From Molossus alvarezi (Eukaryota; Chordata; Mammalia; Chiroptera; Molossidae), in assembly GCA_037176705.1 (NCBI GenBank), contig CM073895.1, forward strand, positions 186,001 to 250,000: a DNA stretch of 64,000 nt, given 5' to 3'. The notes beneath the pieces are model-generated. The model saw nothing but the letters and a program-made list of their open reading frames with translations. It made no database searches and was not told the DNA's origin. The position numbers and the translations under genes are program-made. Position 1 is the stretch's first letter. Each line of letters starts with the position of its first letter. Shown in pieces: positions 38,718-51,341 of this stretch.

Positions 38718-38979
38718 GCCCTGGCCAGCTTGGCTCAGCAGTTAGAGCATCAGCCTGTGGTCCACAGAGGCCTGGATTTGGTTCTGCTAAGGGCACGTAC
38801 CTCAGTTGCAGTTTGTCCCCAACCCTGGTTGGGTCATGCAGGAGGCAGCCACTCGATGTGTCCCTTTCACATCGATGTTTCTCTCTCTCTCTCTCTTCCT
38901 CTCTCTCCCTCTCTCTCCCTCTCACTCTGTCTGAACAAAATATGGAAAAATGTTCTTGAGGTAGGATAAAAAAAAAAAG
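38718..38979 (+). mobile_element. Ves-like SINE in the L1 copy C 5' UTR
   Basis: Full-length SINE from gccctggccagcttggctca to an A-rich tail. Target duplication gcaacagaa (38709-38717 and 38980-38988). Confidence 0.92.
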
Positions 38980-39599
38980 GCAACAGAAAAGCAGCTTGAA
39001 AGGACCATATAACCAGGGACATTGAATCGAGCCTGGTAGGTCTGCGGAGGCGCGAGACGGGGGCTCGGAGCCCACGGACAACAGTGGTCTTAACTGTGAG
39101 CAGTGCCCTCAGGGATAAACTCTCAAGCTGGTTATGCAGTGCAGAGCACTGGGACAGGAGCACTAAATTAGCTACAGCCACTCACCCTGGGCTCCAGCAG
39201 AGGAAGGGCAGACTGGACTGGAACTGTGTGGGGACACTTAGAATTTGGAGGGCGCTCAGAGTTTTTGTTGAGTTTTAGCCACACAGGCCAGTGGCCATCT
39301 TGCTCCTTCCTGGAGCTCTGAAGAGAAGCAGCAGCGCCTCCCTCAGAGACTCAACTCTGCCTGCCTGGGCCAAAGAAATGCAAGTTGAGCCTCAAAAACA
39401 ACCAGCATCTGCCCCACCCGCAGGAAATCCTCTTACACTGAACACCTAAGGGAGTTTTTTATTCAACTGAGAACCCAAGGCTCTTCAAGTAATTGAGACT
39501 AATAGCCTCCACTCAAAAAGGTAGAGGATAACTGAACATTTCCTGAGCTTGCAAATCTGCCAAGGAAAGTAAGACTTGACAGTGGTATTTATCGTGGCT

Positions 39600-40908
39600 C
39601 CTCCCAGACTCATCCAAACCCAGTAGAGGGAGCCAAGACGTCTACTGAAGATGAGATCAATGGAATGCAGTTAAGCAAATTATCAGAGGTAGAGTTCAGA
39701 GCCATGATCTTGAGGAAGCTCAATAGCATGAGTAAGGAAATCAGCACCATGAGTAAAGATATAGAAACATTGAAAACCAACCAAGTGGAAATGAAGAATG
39801 ACATAACAGAAATAAAGAACACATTGGAAGGACTAACCAGCAAAGTAGAGGAAGCTGAGGACCGAATCAGTGACAGGGTAAAAAAAAAAAAAAAATCAAC
39901 CAATCAGAAAACCAAAAGGAAAAAACAATTAAAAAACAGGAAGACAACTTAAGAGAACTCTGGGACAACTGGAAATGTAATAATATTCACGTCATAAGAG
40001 TCCCTGAAGAAGAAAATGAGCAAGGGTTACAGAATATATTTGAAGAAATAGTGACAGAAAACTTTCCTAATTTGAAGGAAGAAGGTATTCAAGTTCAAGC
40101 AGCACAGAGAGCCCAAGTAAGAATAACCCAAACAGTCCCAATATCCCTGATGAACACAGATGCCAAAATCCTTACCAAAATATTAGCAAATCGGATCCAG
40201 CAATACAGCAAAAAAATTATTCATCATGACCAAGTGAGGTTCATCCCAGGGATGCAAGGCTGGTACAATATTTGAAAATCAATAAATGTGACACACCACA
40301 TAAACAAAATGAAATATAAAAATCATACAATCTTATCAATAGATGCTGAAAAAAGCATTCGACAAAATCCAGCACCCACTTCTGATAAAAATGCTCAGCA
40401 ATGTGGGAACAGAGAGATCATATCTTGACATACTAAAGGCCATTTATGAAAAATCTACAGTCAACATCATAATCAGTGGGTAAAACTAAAAGCATTTCTA
40501 TTAAAAACAAAAAGATGACAGGAATCCCCACTTTCGCCACTCTTATTTAACATAGTACTAATAATCTTAGCCACAACAATTAGACATAAAGAAAAAATAA
40601 AAGGGATCCAAATTAGAAAGGAGGAAGTGAAACTTTCTTTATTTGCAGATGACATATACATAAAAAGACCTAAAGACTCCATCAAAAATTTACTAGACTT
40701 AATAAATGAATTTGGCAAAGTGGCAGGATAATGTCAAGAAATTGACAGCACCCTGGACGGTTTGGCTCAGCGGCTGGAGCATTGGCCTGCAGTTCAGAGA
40801 GGCCTGTGTTCAGTTCCTGCTAAGAGCACATATCTTGGTTGCAGTTTGCCCCCAATCCTGGTTGGGTCATGCGAGAGGCAGCCACTTGATGTGTCCCTTT
40901 CACGTCGA

Positions 40909-40944
<36 letters not shown>

Positions 40945-42622
40945 CCCCCTCTCTGTCCCTCTCCCTCCCTTCCTCCCTCCCTCTCTCTCCCTCTCCCTCT
41001 CCCTCTCTGTCCCTCCCATTCTATCTGAACAAAACAGTGAAAAAATGTCCTCCGATGAGGATAAAATAAAAAATTTAAGAAACAAATTGATGGCATCCAA
41101 TGATGAATTCACAGAAAGAGATACTTAAAAAAACAATCCCATTTATCATCACAGCAAAAAAATTAAGATACCTAGGAATAAACTAAACCAAAGAAGTAAA
41201 TGACCTCTTCACAGAAAACTACAGGTCATTGAAAAAAAAATAGAGGAAGATATAAAAAGTGGAAACATATACCATGTTCATGGATTGGAAGAATTAACAT
41301 CATTAAATTGTCCATACTACTCAAAGCAATCTATAATTCAATGCAATCCCCATCAAAATACCAATGGTATATTTCACAGAGCTAGAACAAATACTCCAAA
41401 AGTTCACATGGAACCAAAAAAAAAAAATCCCTGAATAGCCACAGCAATCTTGAAAAAGAAGAACAAAGTAGGTGGGATCACATTACCAAATATCAGGCTA
41501 CACTACAAAACCACTGTAATCAAAACAGCCTGGTACTGGCACAAGAACAAGCAGATAGATCAATGGAACAAATAAGAGAACCCAGAAATTGACCCAAGAC
41601 AATATGCTCAATTAATATTTGACAGAGGTGGCAAGAGCATATAGTGGAGTAAAAACAGCCTCTCTAATAAATGGTGTTGGAAAAACTGGACAGCTACATG
41701 CAGAAAAATGAAACTAGACCATCAACTTACACCATACACAAGAATAAACTCAAAATGACTCATGAATCCATAAAAATCCTAGAAGAAACTAGGCAACAAA
41801 ATTTCAGACATCATACGCAGCAGAATTTTCACTGATACATCACCTAAGGCAACAGAAACAAAGGGAAAAATGAACACATGGGACTACATCAAACTAAAAA
41901 GCTTCTGCACAGCAAAAGACACAATCATCAAAATAGAAAGGCAACCCACTGTATGGGAGAGCATAATTGCCAATGATATATCGAATAAGGGGTTAATTTC
42001 CCATATATATAGAGAGAGTGCTCATACAACTCAACAAAAGGAAGAGGACATATAAATGGATAAGATACATATGAAGAAATTCTCAACATCACTAATCATC
42101 AGAGAGATGCAAATTAAAACAACAATGAGGTATCACCTCACACCTGTCGGAATGGCCGCCATCAACAAATCATCAAACAAGTGTTGGTGAGGGTGTGGAG
42201 AAAAGGTCTCTAGTACACTGCTGGTGGGAATGCAGACTGGTGCAACCACTATGGAAAAACAGTATGGTGTTACCCAAAAAAATTAAAAATTGAACCTCCA
42301 TTTGACCCAGTGACCCCACTTTTAGGAATATACCCTAAGAAGCCTGAAACACCAATCAGAAAAAATATATGTACCCCTATGTTCATAGCAGCACTATTTA
42401 CAATAGCTTAGATCTGGAAACAGCCCAAGTGTCCATCAGTAGATGAATAGGTAAAAAAAAAGCTGTGGTACATATACACAATGGAGTACTATGCAGCTGT
42501 AAGAAAGAAAGATCTCTTATCCTTTGAGATGACATGGAGGGACCTGGAAAGTATTATCCTAAGCAAAAGAAACCAAGCAGAGAAAGACAAATCACATTGT
42601 CTCACTTATTTGTGGAATATAA
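39600..42622 (+). pseudogene. Fused L1 ORF1/ORF2 remnant, copy C
   Basis: 39665-39950 encodes an ORF1 coiled coil (LSEVEFRAMILRKLNSM, MSKDIETLKTNQVEMKND). ORF1 ends at about 40137 and is followed immediately by RT-domain sequence ([35 protein letters not shown]). The FADD motif region near 40645 ([15 protein letters not shown]) is damaged. C-terminal words include [18 protein letters not shown] near 41870. Multiple frameshifts. Confidence 0.82.
40750..41065 (+). mobile_element. Ves-like SINE in L1 copy C ORF2
   Basis: Head ccctggacggtttggctcag, a long TC/ccct tract and atctgaacaaaacagtg. Flanks aagaaattgacagca and aagaaacaaattgatggca suggest a diverged target duplication. Confidence 0.85.
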
Positions 42623-42850
42623 CAAACATAACAGTCTGAGGAACAAGGTAGTCCCAGAGACGCGGAAGTGGAGTACAGACTGACAATCCCCTTAAGAGGG
42701 GGTGGGGGGGAAATAAACCATGGAACTTATATGCATGTATGTATGAACAATAGACATGGACAACAAAGGTGGGGACAGGGTGGGGAGGGCGGAGGAGGAA
42801 AGAATCAGTGGGTGAAAAGGGGGGAACATCTGTAACAAAAAAATTAATTA

Positions 42851-42920
42851 ATTTTTTAAAAAGCTGTGGTACATATACACAATGGAATACTTTGCAGCTG
42901 TAAGAAAGAAAGATCTCTTA

Positions 42921-42964
<44 letters not shown>

Positions 42965-43560
42965 CCTCACCCGAGGATATTTTTCCATTTTTTGTACAGA
43001 TAGAGTGGGAGGGAGAGAGAGGAAGGGAGAGAGAGAGAGAAACATCGACGTGAAGGGACACATCAAGTGGCTGCCACCCGCACGACCAACCAGGGCCGGG
43101 GACAAACTGCAACCGAAGTACGTGCCCTTAGCGGGAACCGAACCCGGGTCTCTCCGGACCGCAGGCCGACGCTCTAACCGCTGAGCCAAACTGGCCAGGG
43201 CAAGATCTCTTATCTTTTGAGACAACATGGAGAGACCTGGAAAGTATTATCCTAAGTGAAACAAGCCAAACAGAAAGACAAGTATCATATGATCTCACTT
43301 ATTTGTGGAAAATAATGAACATAACAGTCTGAGGAATGGGGTCGTCCCAGAGACATGGAAGTGGGGTACAGACTGACAATCCCCAGAAGTGGGGGTTGTG
43401 GGGGAGAGATAAACCACAGAACTTATATGCATTAGGCATGAACAATGGACATGGACAACAAAGCTGGGGACAGGGCAAGGAGGGAGTGGAAGGGGGAATC
43501 AATGGGGGGGGGAAACATCTGTAACCAAAATAAATAAATTAATTTTAAAAATTAACAAAA
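42851..43560 (+). mobile_element. L1 3'-end fragment, split by a reverse SINE
   Basis: Repeats the L1 tail (gctgtggtacatatacacaatgg ... tcacttatttgtggaaaataatg ... aacatctgtaaccaaaataa) right after the tail of copy C, so it is a separate 5'-truncated insertion or a tandem duplication. Confidence 0.82.
42923..43201 (-). mobile_element. Ves-like SINE, reverse, with 13-bp target duplication
   Basis: A poly-T run (over 35 T), then atcctcacccgaggatattt, a GA tract, cgaccaaccagggccgggga, cgggaaccgaacccgggtct and cgctgagccaaactggccag. Exact duplicates of aagatctcttatc at 42910-42922 and 43202-43214 flank it. Very young. Confidence 0.95.
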
Positions 43561-43561
43561 A

Positions 43562-43842
43562 AAAATGGCACAAGATTTGAACAAACATCTTACCATAGAA
43601 AACATGCATGTGTCAACTAAGCCTAAAAAGATGCTGAATATCATATGCCATTAGAGAATTTCAAATTAGAACAATGAGATACAACTACACATATATTAGA
43701 ATGGCCAAAATTCAAAACACAAAACCAAACATTGATAACAATGTGGAGCAACAAAACTCATGCATTGCTGGTGGGAATGGAAAATGTTAGTGCACTTTGT
43801 AAGAGTTTGGTGGTTTCTTACAGAATTTAACTTTCTTTGACC
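43562..43842 (+). mobile_element. Older L1 ORF2/3' fragment
   Basis: Diverged words of the L1 ORF2 C-terminus (aaacatgcatgtgtcaacta, caaattagaacaatgagatacaactacac, ttgctggtgggaatggaaaatg, gtttggtggtttcttacag). A different, older subfamily than its neighbours. Confidence 0.65.
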
Positions 43843-43854
43843 ATAAAAAATAAT

Positions 43855-44156
43855 AATAATAATGACAAAGAGAGAATCATAAAAGCAGCAAGAGAAAAGC
43901 AACAGGTTACCTACAAAGTAACCCCCATAAGGCTCTCAGCTGACTTCTCAACACAAACACTAGGCCAGAAGAGAATGGCACAAAGTAATCAAGGTCATGA
44001 AAAACAAGGATCTGAATCCAAGACTACGCTACCCAGCAAGGCTATCATTCAAAATAGAAGGTCAAATAAAGAGCTTCCCAGACAAAAAAACAAAGGCTAA
44101 GGGAATACATTAGCACAAAAGCAGCACTGCAAGAAATGTTAAAAGGACTGCTGTAA
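43855..44156 (+). pseudogene. L1 ORF1 C-terminal fragment, copy D
   Basis: Words KERIIKAAREKQQVTYK, RLSADFSTQT and a frameshifted RREW-type end with the stop before ORF2. Truncated at its 5' end by the insertion boundary at about 43843. Confidence 0.75.
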
Positions 44157-45308
44157 TTAGTACAAGAAATAGGAAGAGAAATAGAACCACACTAAACAAA
44201 AATGGCAATAAATAAGTACATAACAATAATCACCTTAAATGTAAATGGATTGAATGCTCCCATAAAAAGACACAGAGTAGCTGACTGGATAAGAAAGCAT
44301 GACTCACATATATGTTGTTTACAAGAGACCCACCTCACAACAAAAGACTCACATAGGTTAAAAGTAAAAGGAATGGGAAAAAATCTTCCAGGCAAACAGA
44401 AAGGAAACATATATGCACTCAATATAGGAGCACCAACATATATTACAAATCTTCTGAAGGACTTCAAAGGAGAAATCAATAGCAATACAATCATAGCAAG
44501 GGACTTTACAATCATAGCAGGGGACTTCACAATCATAGCAGGAGACTTCAACACCCCACTGACACACTGGATAGATCCTCTAGACAAAAAAATTAGCAAG
44601 GAAACAGAGACTAAATGAAGCACTAGACCAAATGGATTTAATAGATATCTACAGAGAATTATACCCCAAAACTAAAAAATTCACATTCTTCTCAAGTGCA
44701 CATGGGACATTCTCAAAAACAGACCACATGTTGGGGCACAAACTAAGTCTCTACAAGTTCAAGAAGACTGAAATCATATCAAGCATCTTCTCAAATCAAA
44801 ATGGCATGAAACTAGAAATAAATTGCAACAAGAACATGCAAAGACATTTGAACACATGGAGACTAAATAGCATGTTATTAAACAATGAATGGGTTACCGA
44901 GGAGATCAAGGAAGAAATTAAAAACTTCCTGGAAACTAATGAAAATGAACACACAACAATACAAAATATAAGATGCAGCAAAAGCAGTTCGGAGAGGGAA
45001 GTTCATAGCGCTACAGGCCTACCTCAAGAAGCAAGAAAAATGTCTAATATCCTATCTTACCTCACAACTTAAAGAACTAGAGAGAAAACAAAAAGAAAAT
45101 CCCAGAGCAAGTAGAAGGAAGGAAATAGTAAAGATCAGAGCAGAAATAAATGACATAGAGACCAAAAAAACAATTCAAAGGATCAAGGAAACAAAGAGCT
45201 GGGTTTTCAAAAAAAATAAACAAGATTGATGGACCCTTAGCTAGACTTACCAAGAAACAAACAGAGAGAACCCAAATACACAAAATCAGAAATGAAAGAG
45301 GAGAAGTA

Positions 45309-45535
45309 GCCCTGGCCGGTTTGGCTCAGCAGTTAGAGCATCAGCCTGCGGTCTGGAAAGACCTGGGTTTGGCTCCCACTAAGGGCACGTACCTCGGTTG
45401 CAGTTTGTCCCTGGCCCTGGTTGGGTCATGTGGGTGGCAACTACTCGATGTGTCCCTTTCACATAGATGTTTCTCTCTCTCTCTCCCTCCCACTCTATCT
45501 GAACAAAATATCAAAAAATGCCCTTGGATGACGAT
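45309..45535 (+). mobile_element. Ves-like SINE in L1 copy D
   Basis: gccctggccggtttggctca ... gatgacgattaaaaatg, flanked by gaaagaggagaagta and gaaagagaagtaa, a diverged target duplication. Confidence 0.88.
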
Positions 45536-45788
45536 TAAAAATGAAGAAAGAGAAGTAACAACTGACACCACAGAAATACAAAATTCAACAATCTCCCAAA
45601 ACTGGACCAGGAAGAGATAGAAACCTTGAACAGAACAATAACAACTAAGAATATTGTAGAGGTAATCAAGACTCTCCTAGCAAACAAAAGCTCAGGCCCG
45701 GATAGCTTCACGGGGGAGTTTTACCGAACATTCAGAAAAGAACTAACACCCATTCTCCTCAAACTATTTCAAAAAATTCAAGAAGACC

Positions 45789-45945
45789 ACTAAGGGCATG
45801 TACCTCGGTTGCAGTATGTCCCCGGCCCTGGTTGAGTCGTGTGGGTGGCAACCACTCGATGTGTCCCTTTCACATCGATGTTTCTCTCTCTCTCTCTCCC
45901 CCACTCTATCTGAACAAAAAATGGGAAAAATGTCCTCGGGTGAGG
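45789..45945 (+). mobile_element. 5'-truncated Ves-like SINE in L1 copy D
   Basis: Begins at ccactaagggcatgtacctc without the tRNA-like head and ends gggtgaggatt. Flanked by aaaaaattcaagaaga on both sides (about 45772-45787 and 45948-45963), so it inserted already truncated. Confidence 0.9.
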
Positions 45946-46647
45946 ATTAAAAAATTCAAGAAGAAGGAAGACTTCCAAACTCATTTTATGAGGCCAGCAT
46001 AATTCTAATTCCAAAACCAGAAAAAGACACTACAAAGAAAGAAAACTGCCGGCCAATATCCCTGATGAACATAGACGTCAAAATCCTGAACAAAATCCTA
46101 GCAAGTCAAATCCAGCAATACTGCAAAAAAATTATTCACCATGACCAAGTGGGATTCATCCCAGAGATGCAAGGCTGGTACAATATTCGCAAATCAATAT
46201 ATGTGATACACCACATAAATAAAATGAAGAATAAAAACCACATGATCATATCATGAGATGCTGAAAAGGCATTCAACAAAATCTAGCATCCATTTCTGAT
46301 AAAAAACGCTCGGCAATCTGGGGATAGAGAGATCATATCTCGACATAATAAAGGCCATATATGAAAGACCTACAGCCAACATCATACTCAAAGGGCAGAA
46401 ACTAAAAGCATTTTCCCTTAAGAACAGGAACAAGACAAGGATGCCGACTTTTGCCACTCTTATTTAACATAGTACTAGAAGTAAAAGAGATCCAAATTGG
46501 AAAGGAGAAAGTGAAAAACTGTCATTTGCAGATACATGATATATGTAAAAAACCCTAAAGACTCCATCAAAAATCTACTAGACTTAATAAATGAATTAGG
46601 CAAAGTAACAGGATACAAAATTAACACTAAGAAATCTCTGGCATTCT

Positions 46648-46838
46648 TTTTTTTTTATCCTCACCCGAGGACATTTTTTTGTTTTTTGTTCAGATAGAGT
46701 GAAAGGGAGAGAAAGGAGGAAACAGAAAGAGAAACATCTATGTGAAAGGGACACATCTAGTGGCTGCCACCGACACGACTTAACCAGGGCCGGGGACAAA
46801 CTGCAACTGAGGTACATGCCCTTAGAGGGAACCGAGAA
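46648..46838 (-). mobile_element. Ves-like SINE fragment, reverse, in L1 copy D
   Basis: ttttttttatcctcacccgaggac ... ccagggccggggacaaactg ... ccttagagggaaccgag. The tRNA head is missing beyond the B-box region. Confidence 0.85.
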
Positions 46839-48620
46839 ACTGAAAAAACAATCCCATTTACCATCTCGGCAAAAAATTAATATACCTAGGAATAAACTTA
46901 ACCAGAGAAGTAAAGGACCTATTTGCAGAAAACTACAGGACATTGAAAAAAGAAATAGAGGAAGATATAAAAAAAGTGGAAGCACATACCTTGTTCACAG
47001 ATTGGAAAAATTAACATCATTAAAATGTCCATTCTACCCAAAGCAATCTATAGATTCAATGTAATCCCCATCAAAATACCAACGACATATTTTACAGAAC
47101 TAAAACAAATACTTCAAAAGTTCATATGGAACCAAAAGAACAAAATAGGAGGGATCACAATACCAGATATCAGGTTATACTACAAAGTGACTGTAATCAA
47201 AACAGCCTGGTACTGGCACAAGAACAGGCATATAGACCAGTGGAACAGAACGGAGAACCCAGAAATGGACCCAAGGCAATATGCTCAATTAATATTTGAC
47301 AAAGGTGGCAAGAGCATACAGTGGAGTAAAAACAGCCTCTTTAATAAATGGTGTTGGGAACATTGGACAGCTACATGCAGAAAAATGAAACTAGACCATC
47401 AACTTACACCATACACAAGAATAAACTCAAAATAGATAAAAGACTTAAATGTGACTCATGAATCCATAAAACTTCTAGAAGAAACTGTAGGCAACAAAAT
47501 TTCAGACATTATACGCAGCAGAATTTTCACTGTTACATCACCTAAGGCAATAGAAACAAAGGGGAAAATGAACACATGGGACTACATCAAACTCAAAAGC
47601 TTCTGCACAGCGAAAGATACAATCATCAAAGCGGAAAGGCTACCCATTGTATGGGACAGCATAATTGCCAATGATATATCAGATAAGGGGTTAATTTCCT
47701 ATATATATAGAGTGCTCATACAACTCAACAAAAGGAAGACAAAGAACCCAATTAAAAAATGGGCAGAGGAACTAAATAGACACCTCTCCAAACAGGACAT
47801 ACAAATGGCCAAGAGACATATGAAGAAATATTCAACATCACTAATCATCAGAGAGATGCAAATTAAAACAATGAGGTATCACCTCACACCTGTCAGAATG
47901 GCTGCCATCAACAAATCATCAAACAACAAGTGTTGGCGAGGGTGTGGAGAAAAGGGGACTCTAGTACACTGCTGGTTGGAATGCAGACTGGTGCAGCCAC
48001 TGTGGAAAACAATATAGTGTTACCTCAAAAAATTAAAAATTGAACTTCCATTTGACCCAGTGATACCACTTCTAGGAATATGCCCTAAGAAGCCTGAATA
48101 CACCAATCAGAAAGAATATATGTACCCCCCTGTTCATAGCAGCACTATTTACAATAGCTTAGATCTGGAAACCGCCCAAGTGTCCATCAGTAGACAAATG
48201 GATAAAAAAGCGGTGGTACATATACACAATGGAGTACTATGCAGCTGTAAGAAAGGAAGATCTCTTATTTTTTGAGACGACATTGAAGGACCTGGAAAGT
48301 ATTATCCTAAGCAAAACAAGCCACACAGAAAAAGACAAATACCACATGACCTCACTTAGTTGTGGAATATAATGAACATAATAGTCTGAGGAATAGGGTA
48401 GACCCAGAGATGTGGAAGTAGGGTACAGACTGACAACCCTCAAAAGAGGGGGTGGTGGGGAGTGAGAAGAGATAAACCACAGAACTTATATGCATGTACG
48501 CATAACCAATGGACATGGACAACAAAGCCGGGGATGGGGTGGGGCGATGGGGAGGAGGGTATCAATGGAGTAAAAAAGAAGAAACATATGTAACAAAAAT
48601 AAATTAAAAAAAAAATTAAT

Positions 48621-49194
48621 TTTTTTAATTAAAAATTGAACTGCCATTTGACCCACTGATCTCACATCTAGGAAGATACCCTAAGAAGCCTGAAACACCG
48701 ATCAGAAAGAATATATGTACCCCCATGTTCATAGCAGCACTATTTACAATCACTGAGATCTGGAAACAGACCAGTGTCCATCAGTAGATAGTGGATAAAA
48801 AAGCTGTGGTCCATATACACAGTGAAGTACTGTGCAGCGGTAAGAAAAAAAGATCTATCTTTTGAGATGACATGGAGAGACCTGGAGAGTATAAAACAAG
48901 CCAAGCAAAGACAAATGCCACATGTTCTCACTTATTTGTGGACTATAATGAACAAAATAAACTGATGAACAATATAGACCCGGAGACAGAGAAGTAGGGT
49001 CAGACTGACAAACCTCAGAAGAGGGAGTGGCCGGGGAGAAAAGAGCTAAACCACAGAACTTATATGGGTGTATGCGTAACCAATGGACATAGACAACACA
49101 GCTGGTGCTGGGGCAGGGGGTGGGGAGGAGTGTGTCAATGGGTGAAATAAGAGAATCATCTGTAAAAAAATAAATTAATAAAAATAATAATTAA
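48621..49194 (+). mobile_element. L1 3'-end fragment, copy E
   Basis: Another truncated L1 tail (aaaattgaactgccatttga ... gtccatatacacagtgaagt ... gggtcagactgacaaacctc ... A/T tail) placed head-to-tail after copy D. Confidence 0.82.
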
Positions 49195-49207
49195 AAAACA
49201 GAAAAGA

Positions 49208-49365
49208 GCCCTGGCCGGTTTTGCTCAGTGATTAGAGCATGGGCCTGCAGTCCAGAGAGACCCAGGTTCAGTTACCACTAAGGGCATGTACTTCAGTTGT
49301 AGTTTGTCTCCGGCCCTGGTTGGGTTGTGCGGGTGGCAGCCACTCGATGTGTCCCTTTCACGTTG

Positions 49366-49422
<57 letters not shown>

Positions 49423-49487
49423 CTCCCTCCCACTCTATATGAACAAAAAATGGAAAAATGTCCTTGGGTGAGGATTACAAAAAAAAA
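49208..49487 (+). mobile_element. Young Ves-like SINE with long TC tract
   Basis: Full-length SINE with a (TC)n run of about 45 bp. Target duplication aaaaaacagaaaag at 49193-49206 and 49488-49501. Confidence 0.92.
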
Positions 49488-50082
49488 AAAAAACAGAAAA
49501 GTCCAGACTTACAGGTCCTCAGTAGCAGTCCTGAATCTTTCAGCAATGAATGTAGTGAGCTATATTGGTATTTTGACAGTGTGGGGGGAAATTATCAGAA
49601 AATATTGAGTCCAAACTCACTCCTTTTTCAACTGCAATGGTACAATGAGTCCACAAAAAGTAATAATAAATGTCCTATGTATTTAAAATGAAAACAATGT
49701 TGAACTCTTGGGGTAGGATTGTGATTTATCTTTATTTTTCCATATTCTTTAAATAAGCTACAACAAACAAAGCTATTTTCATTTCAGGAAATAACCTACA
49801 AGAGGAAAACATGGGCTATTTAAAAATTATAATAACCTAGATGATAATGGTGACAACAACCAGAAACTTTTTTTTTGCTCAAACACTCTGGTCTTTTCAT
49901 GGTCGGTGTGTGTGTGTGGGGGGGGGGGGGTATTGCAAAATATGGACCCCAAATTTGCACCTTTTCTACTGTATACTTTTTCCTGTGCAATTGCACCACT
50001 TCTGATAGAGCAAACGCCTGAATTTTCAGTTTCTAAAATGGATCTCAGCCTGGATCTGACCATTTACAAGCAAAGCTCTTTT

Positions 50083-50299
50083 TTGTTGCTGTTGTTCAGA
50101 TAGAGTGGGAGGGAGAGAGAGGAAGAGAGAGAGAGAAACATCAATGTGAAAGGGACACATCGAGTGGTTGCCACCCATACGACCCAACCAGGGCCGGGGA
50201 CAAACTGCAACCGAGGTACGTGCCCTTAGCGGGAACTAAACCCAGGTCTCTCTGGACCGCAGGCCGACGCTCTAACCGCTGAGCCAAACCGGCCAGGGC
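50083..50299 (-). mobile_element. Ves-like SINE, reverse, in copy 2
   Basis: ttcagatagagtgggaggga ... aaccgctgagccaaaccggccagggc. Target duplication acaagcaaagctctttt / acaagcaatgctctttt at 50066-50082 and 50300-50316. Absent from copy 1, so it is younger than the duplication. Confidence 0.92.
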
Positions 50300-50969
50300 A
50301 CAAGCAATGCTCTTTTAAAGATGGAACAAACGGAACAAACCTATCAGGGTCTTTGTTTCATTACTAATAAAATTCTCATTTTTATAGCTTACTACATTCA
50401 TTACTGAAAGATTCGACTGCGACTGAGAACCTGTAAGGCTGGACTGTGCAATGCTCAAGTCAACTTGGACAAGAAGTTGTACACCCCTAAATCTTTATCC
50501 AGTCTAGAGGATGTGCAGAGGAAAGGCAGTTCTAGAGGAACTGCTCAGCTAAACAGGCACCTGGACTTGCACCCCATGCACTGTCTGGAGACCCTTTACT
50601 GGTCCTCACATCACAGCCTGGCTGTACCTGCTCCCGGACCCTGCTCACTTCAAGGACACCCACTGCTCTCTAATTTACTCTGGGCCCCATCTCTTACCTC
50701 ACCCCAGGTCTCACAACCACGCCCTATTACTTGCAAAAACAGACTTCAACTTACTTCCTTCAGCCTCATTGCTTCTCTGGTGTGTGGACCCAGAGGTTCT
50801 TCTGATCCAGCTTCTCACCTCGGTTTTGGGCTGCCTTTTGCCTCAAGTCCAGGCCCAGCTCAAAGCTTGGTCCTGGCCCTGTCCTCACCTCCAGCCACAT
50901 CTCGTGCATTGCTTTACCTTTCAGTTGTCCATTTACATGAAAAGAGCCAGACAGCAGTTCTATTTTTGT

Positions 50970-51226
50970 TTTTTGGTTGTTGTTGTTTTTCATCCTCACC
51001 CTAGAATATCTTTCCATTTTTCTTCAGACAGAGTGGGAGGGAGAGAGAGGGAGAGAGAGAGAAACATTGATGTGAGAGAGACACATTCACTAGTTGCCTC
51101 CTGCATGACATAACCAGGGCCGGGGACAAACCACAACCCAGGTACATGCCCTTGACCGGAATTGAACCCATGGATTACTGGTCCATGGGCCACGGCTCTA
51201 ATCAATGAGCCAAACCAGCCAGGGCA
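50970..51226 (-). mobile_element. Ves-like SINE, reverse, in copy 2
   Basis: catcctcaccctagaatatc ... gagccaaaccagccagggc, flanked by agcagttctatttttgt at 50953-50969 and 51230-51246. The middle resembles the classic Ves B-box (ttgaccggaattgaacccat), so this is an intermediate subfamily. Confidence 0.9.
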
Positions 51227-51341
51227 GAAAGCAGTTCTATTTTTGTACATAAAGTTTCATGAAGAAATAAAAAAATCATGTAGACTTTATCAACTTTAAA
51301 AAAATGACCTGTAAAATAACTTGTTCAAAGAATTAAGCACA

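Larger units (their letters stand above)
38601..42850 (+). mobile_element. L1 copy C, internally deleted, with two nested SINEs
   Basis: Begins in the 5' UTR (ttggcagagtgaatggaagc, equivalent to about 11775 of copy A). It has an ORF1 remnant (39600-40137), then jumps within cccaatatccctgatgaaca into the reverse-transcriptase half of ORF2 and runs to the ORF2 stop (42620-42622) and a G-rich 3' UTR with A/T tail at about 42850. The endonuclease and early RT are missing. SINEs interrupt it at 38718-38979 and 40750-41065. Confidence 0.85.
44202..48372 (+). pseudogene. L1 ORF2 remnant, copy D (SINE-interrupted)
   Basis: Opens MAINKYITIITLNVNGLNAP. The endonuclease shows LQETHLTTKDSHRLK and a GDF motif present three times by a 21-bp in-frame triplication (44487-44549). 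TDHMLGHK and SIFSNQNGMKLEIN follow near 44720-44820. RT words: [18 protein letters not shown] near 46070; the FADD box near 46520 is degraded. C-terminal open pieces of 136 and 188 codons (47025-47435, 47451-48017) include [18 protein letters not shown] and [18 protein letters not shown]. Three SINE insertions and several frameshifts kill it. Confidence 0.86.
43843..48620 (+). mobile_element. L1 copy D, 5'-truncated, with three nested SINEs
   Basis: Starts within the ORF1 C-terminus, keeps all of ORF2 (44202-48372) and a 3' UTR with a ggggatggggtggggcgatgggg-type G-rich tract, ending in an A/T tail. SINEs interrupt it at 45309-45535, 45789-45945 and 46648-46838. Long open stretches remain in the C-terminal half. 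Confidence 0.88.
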
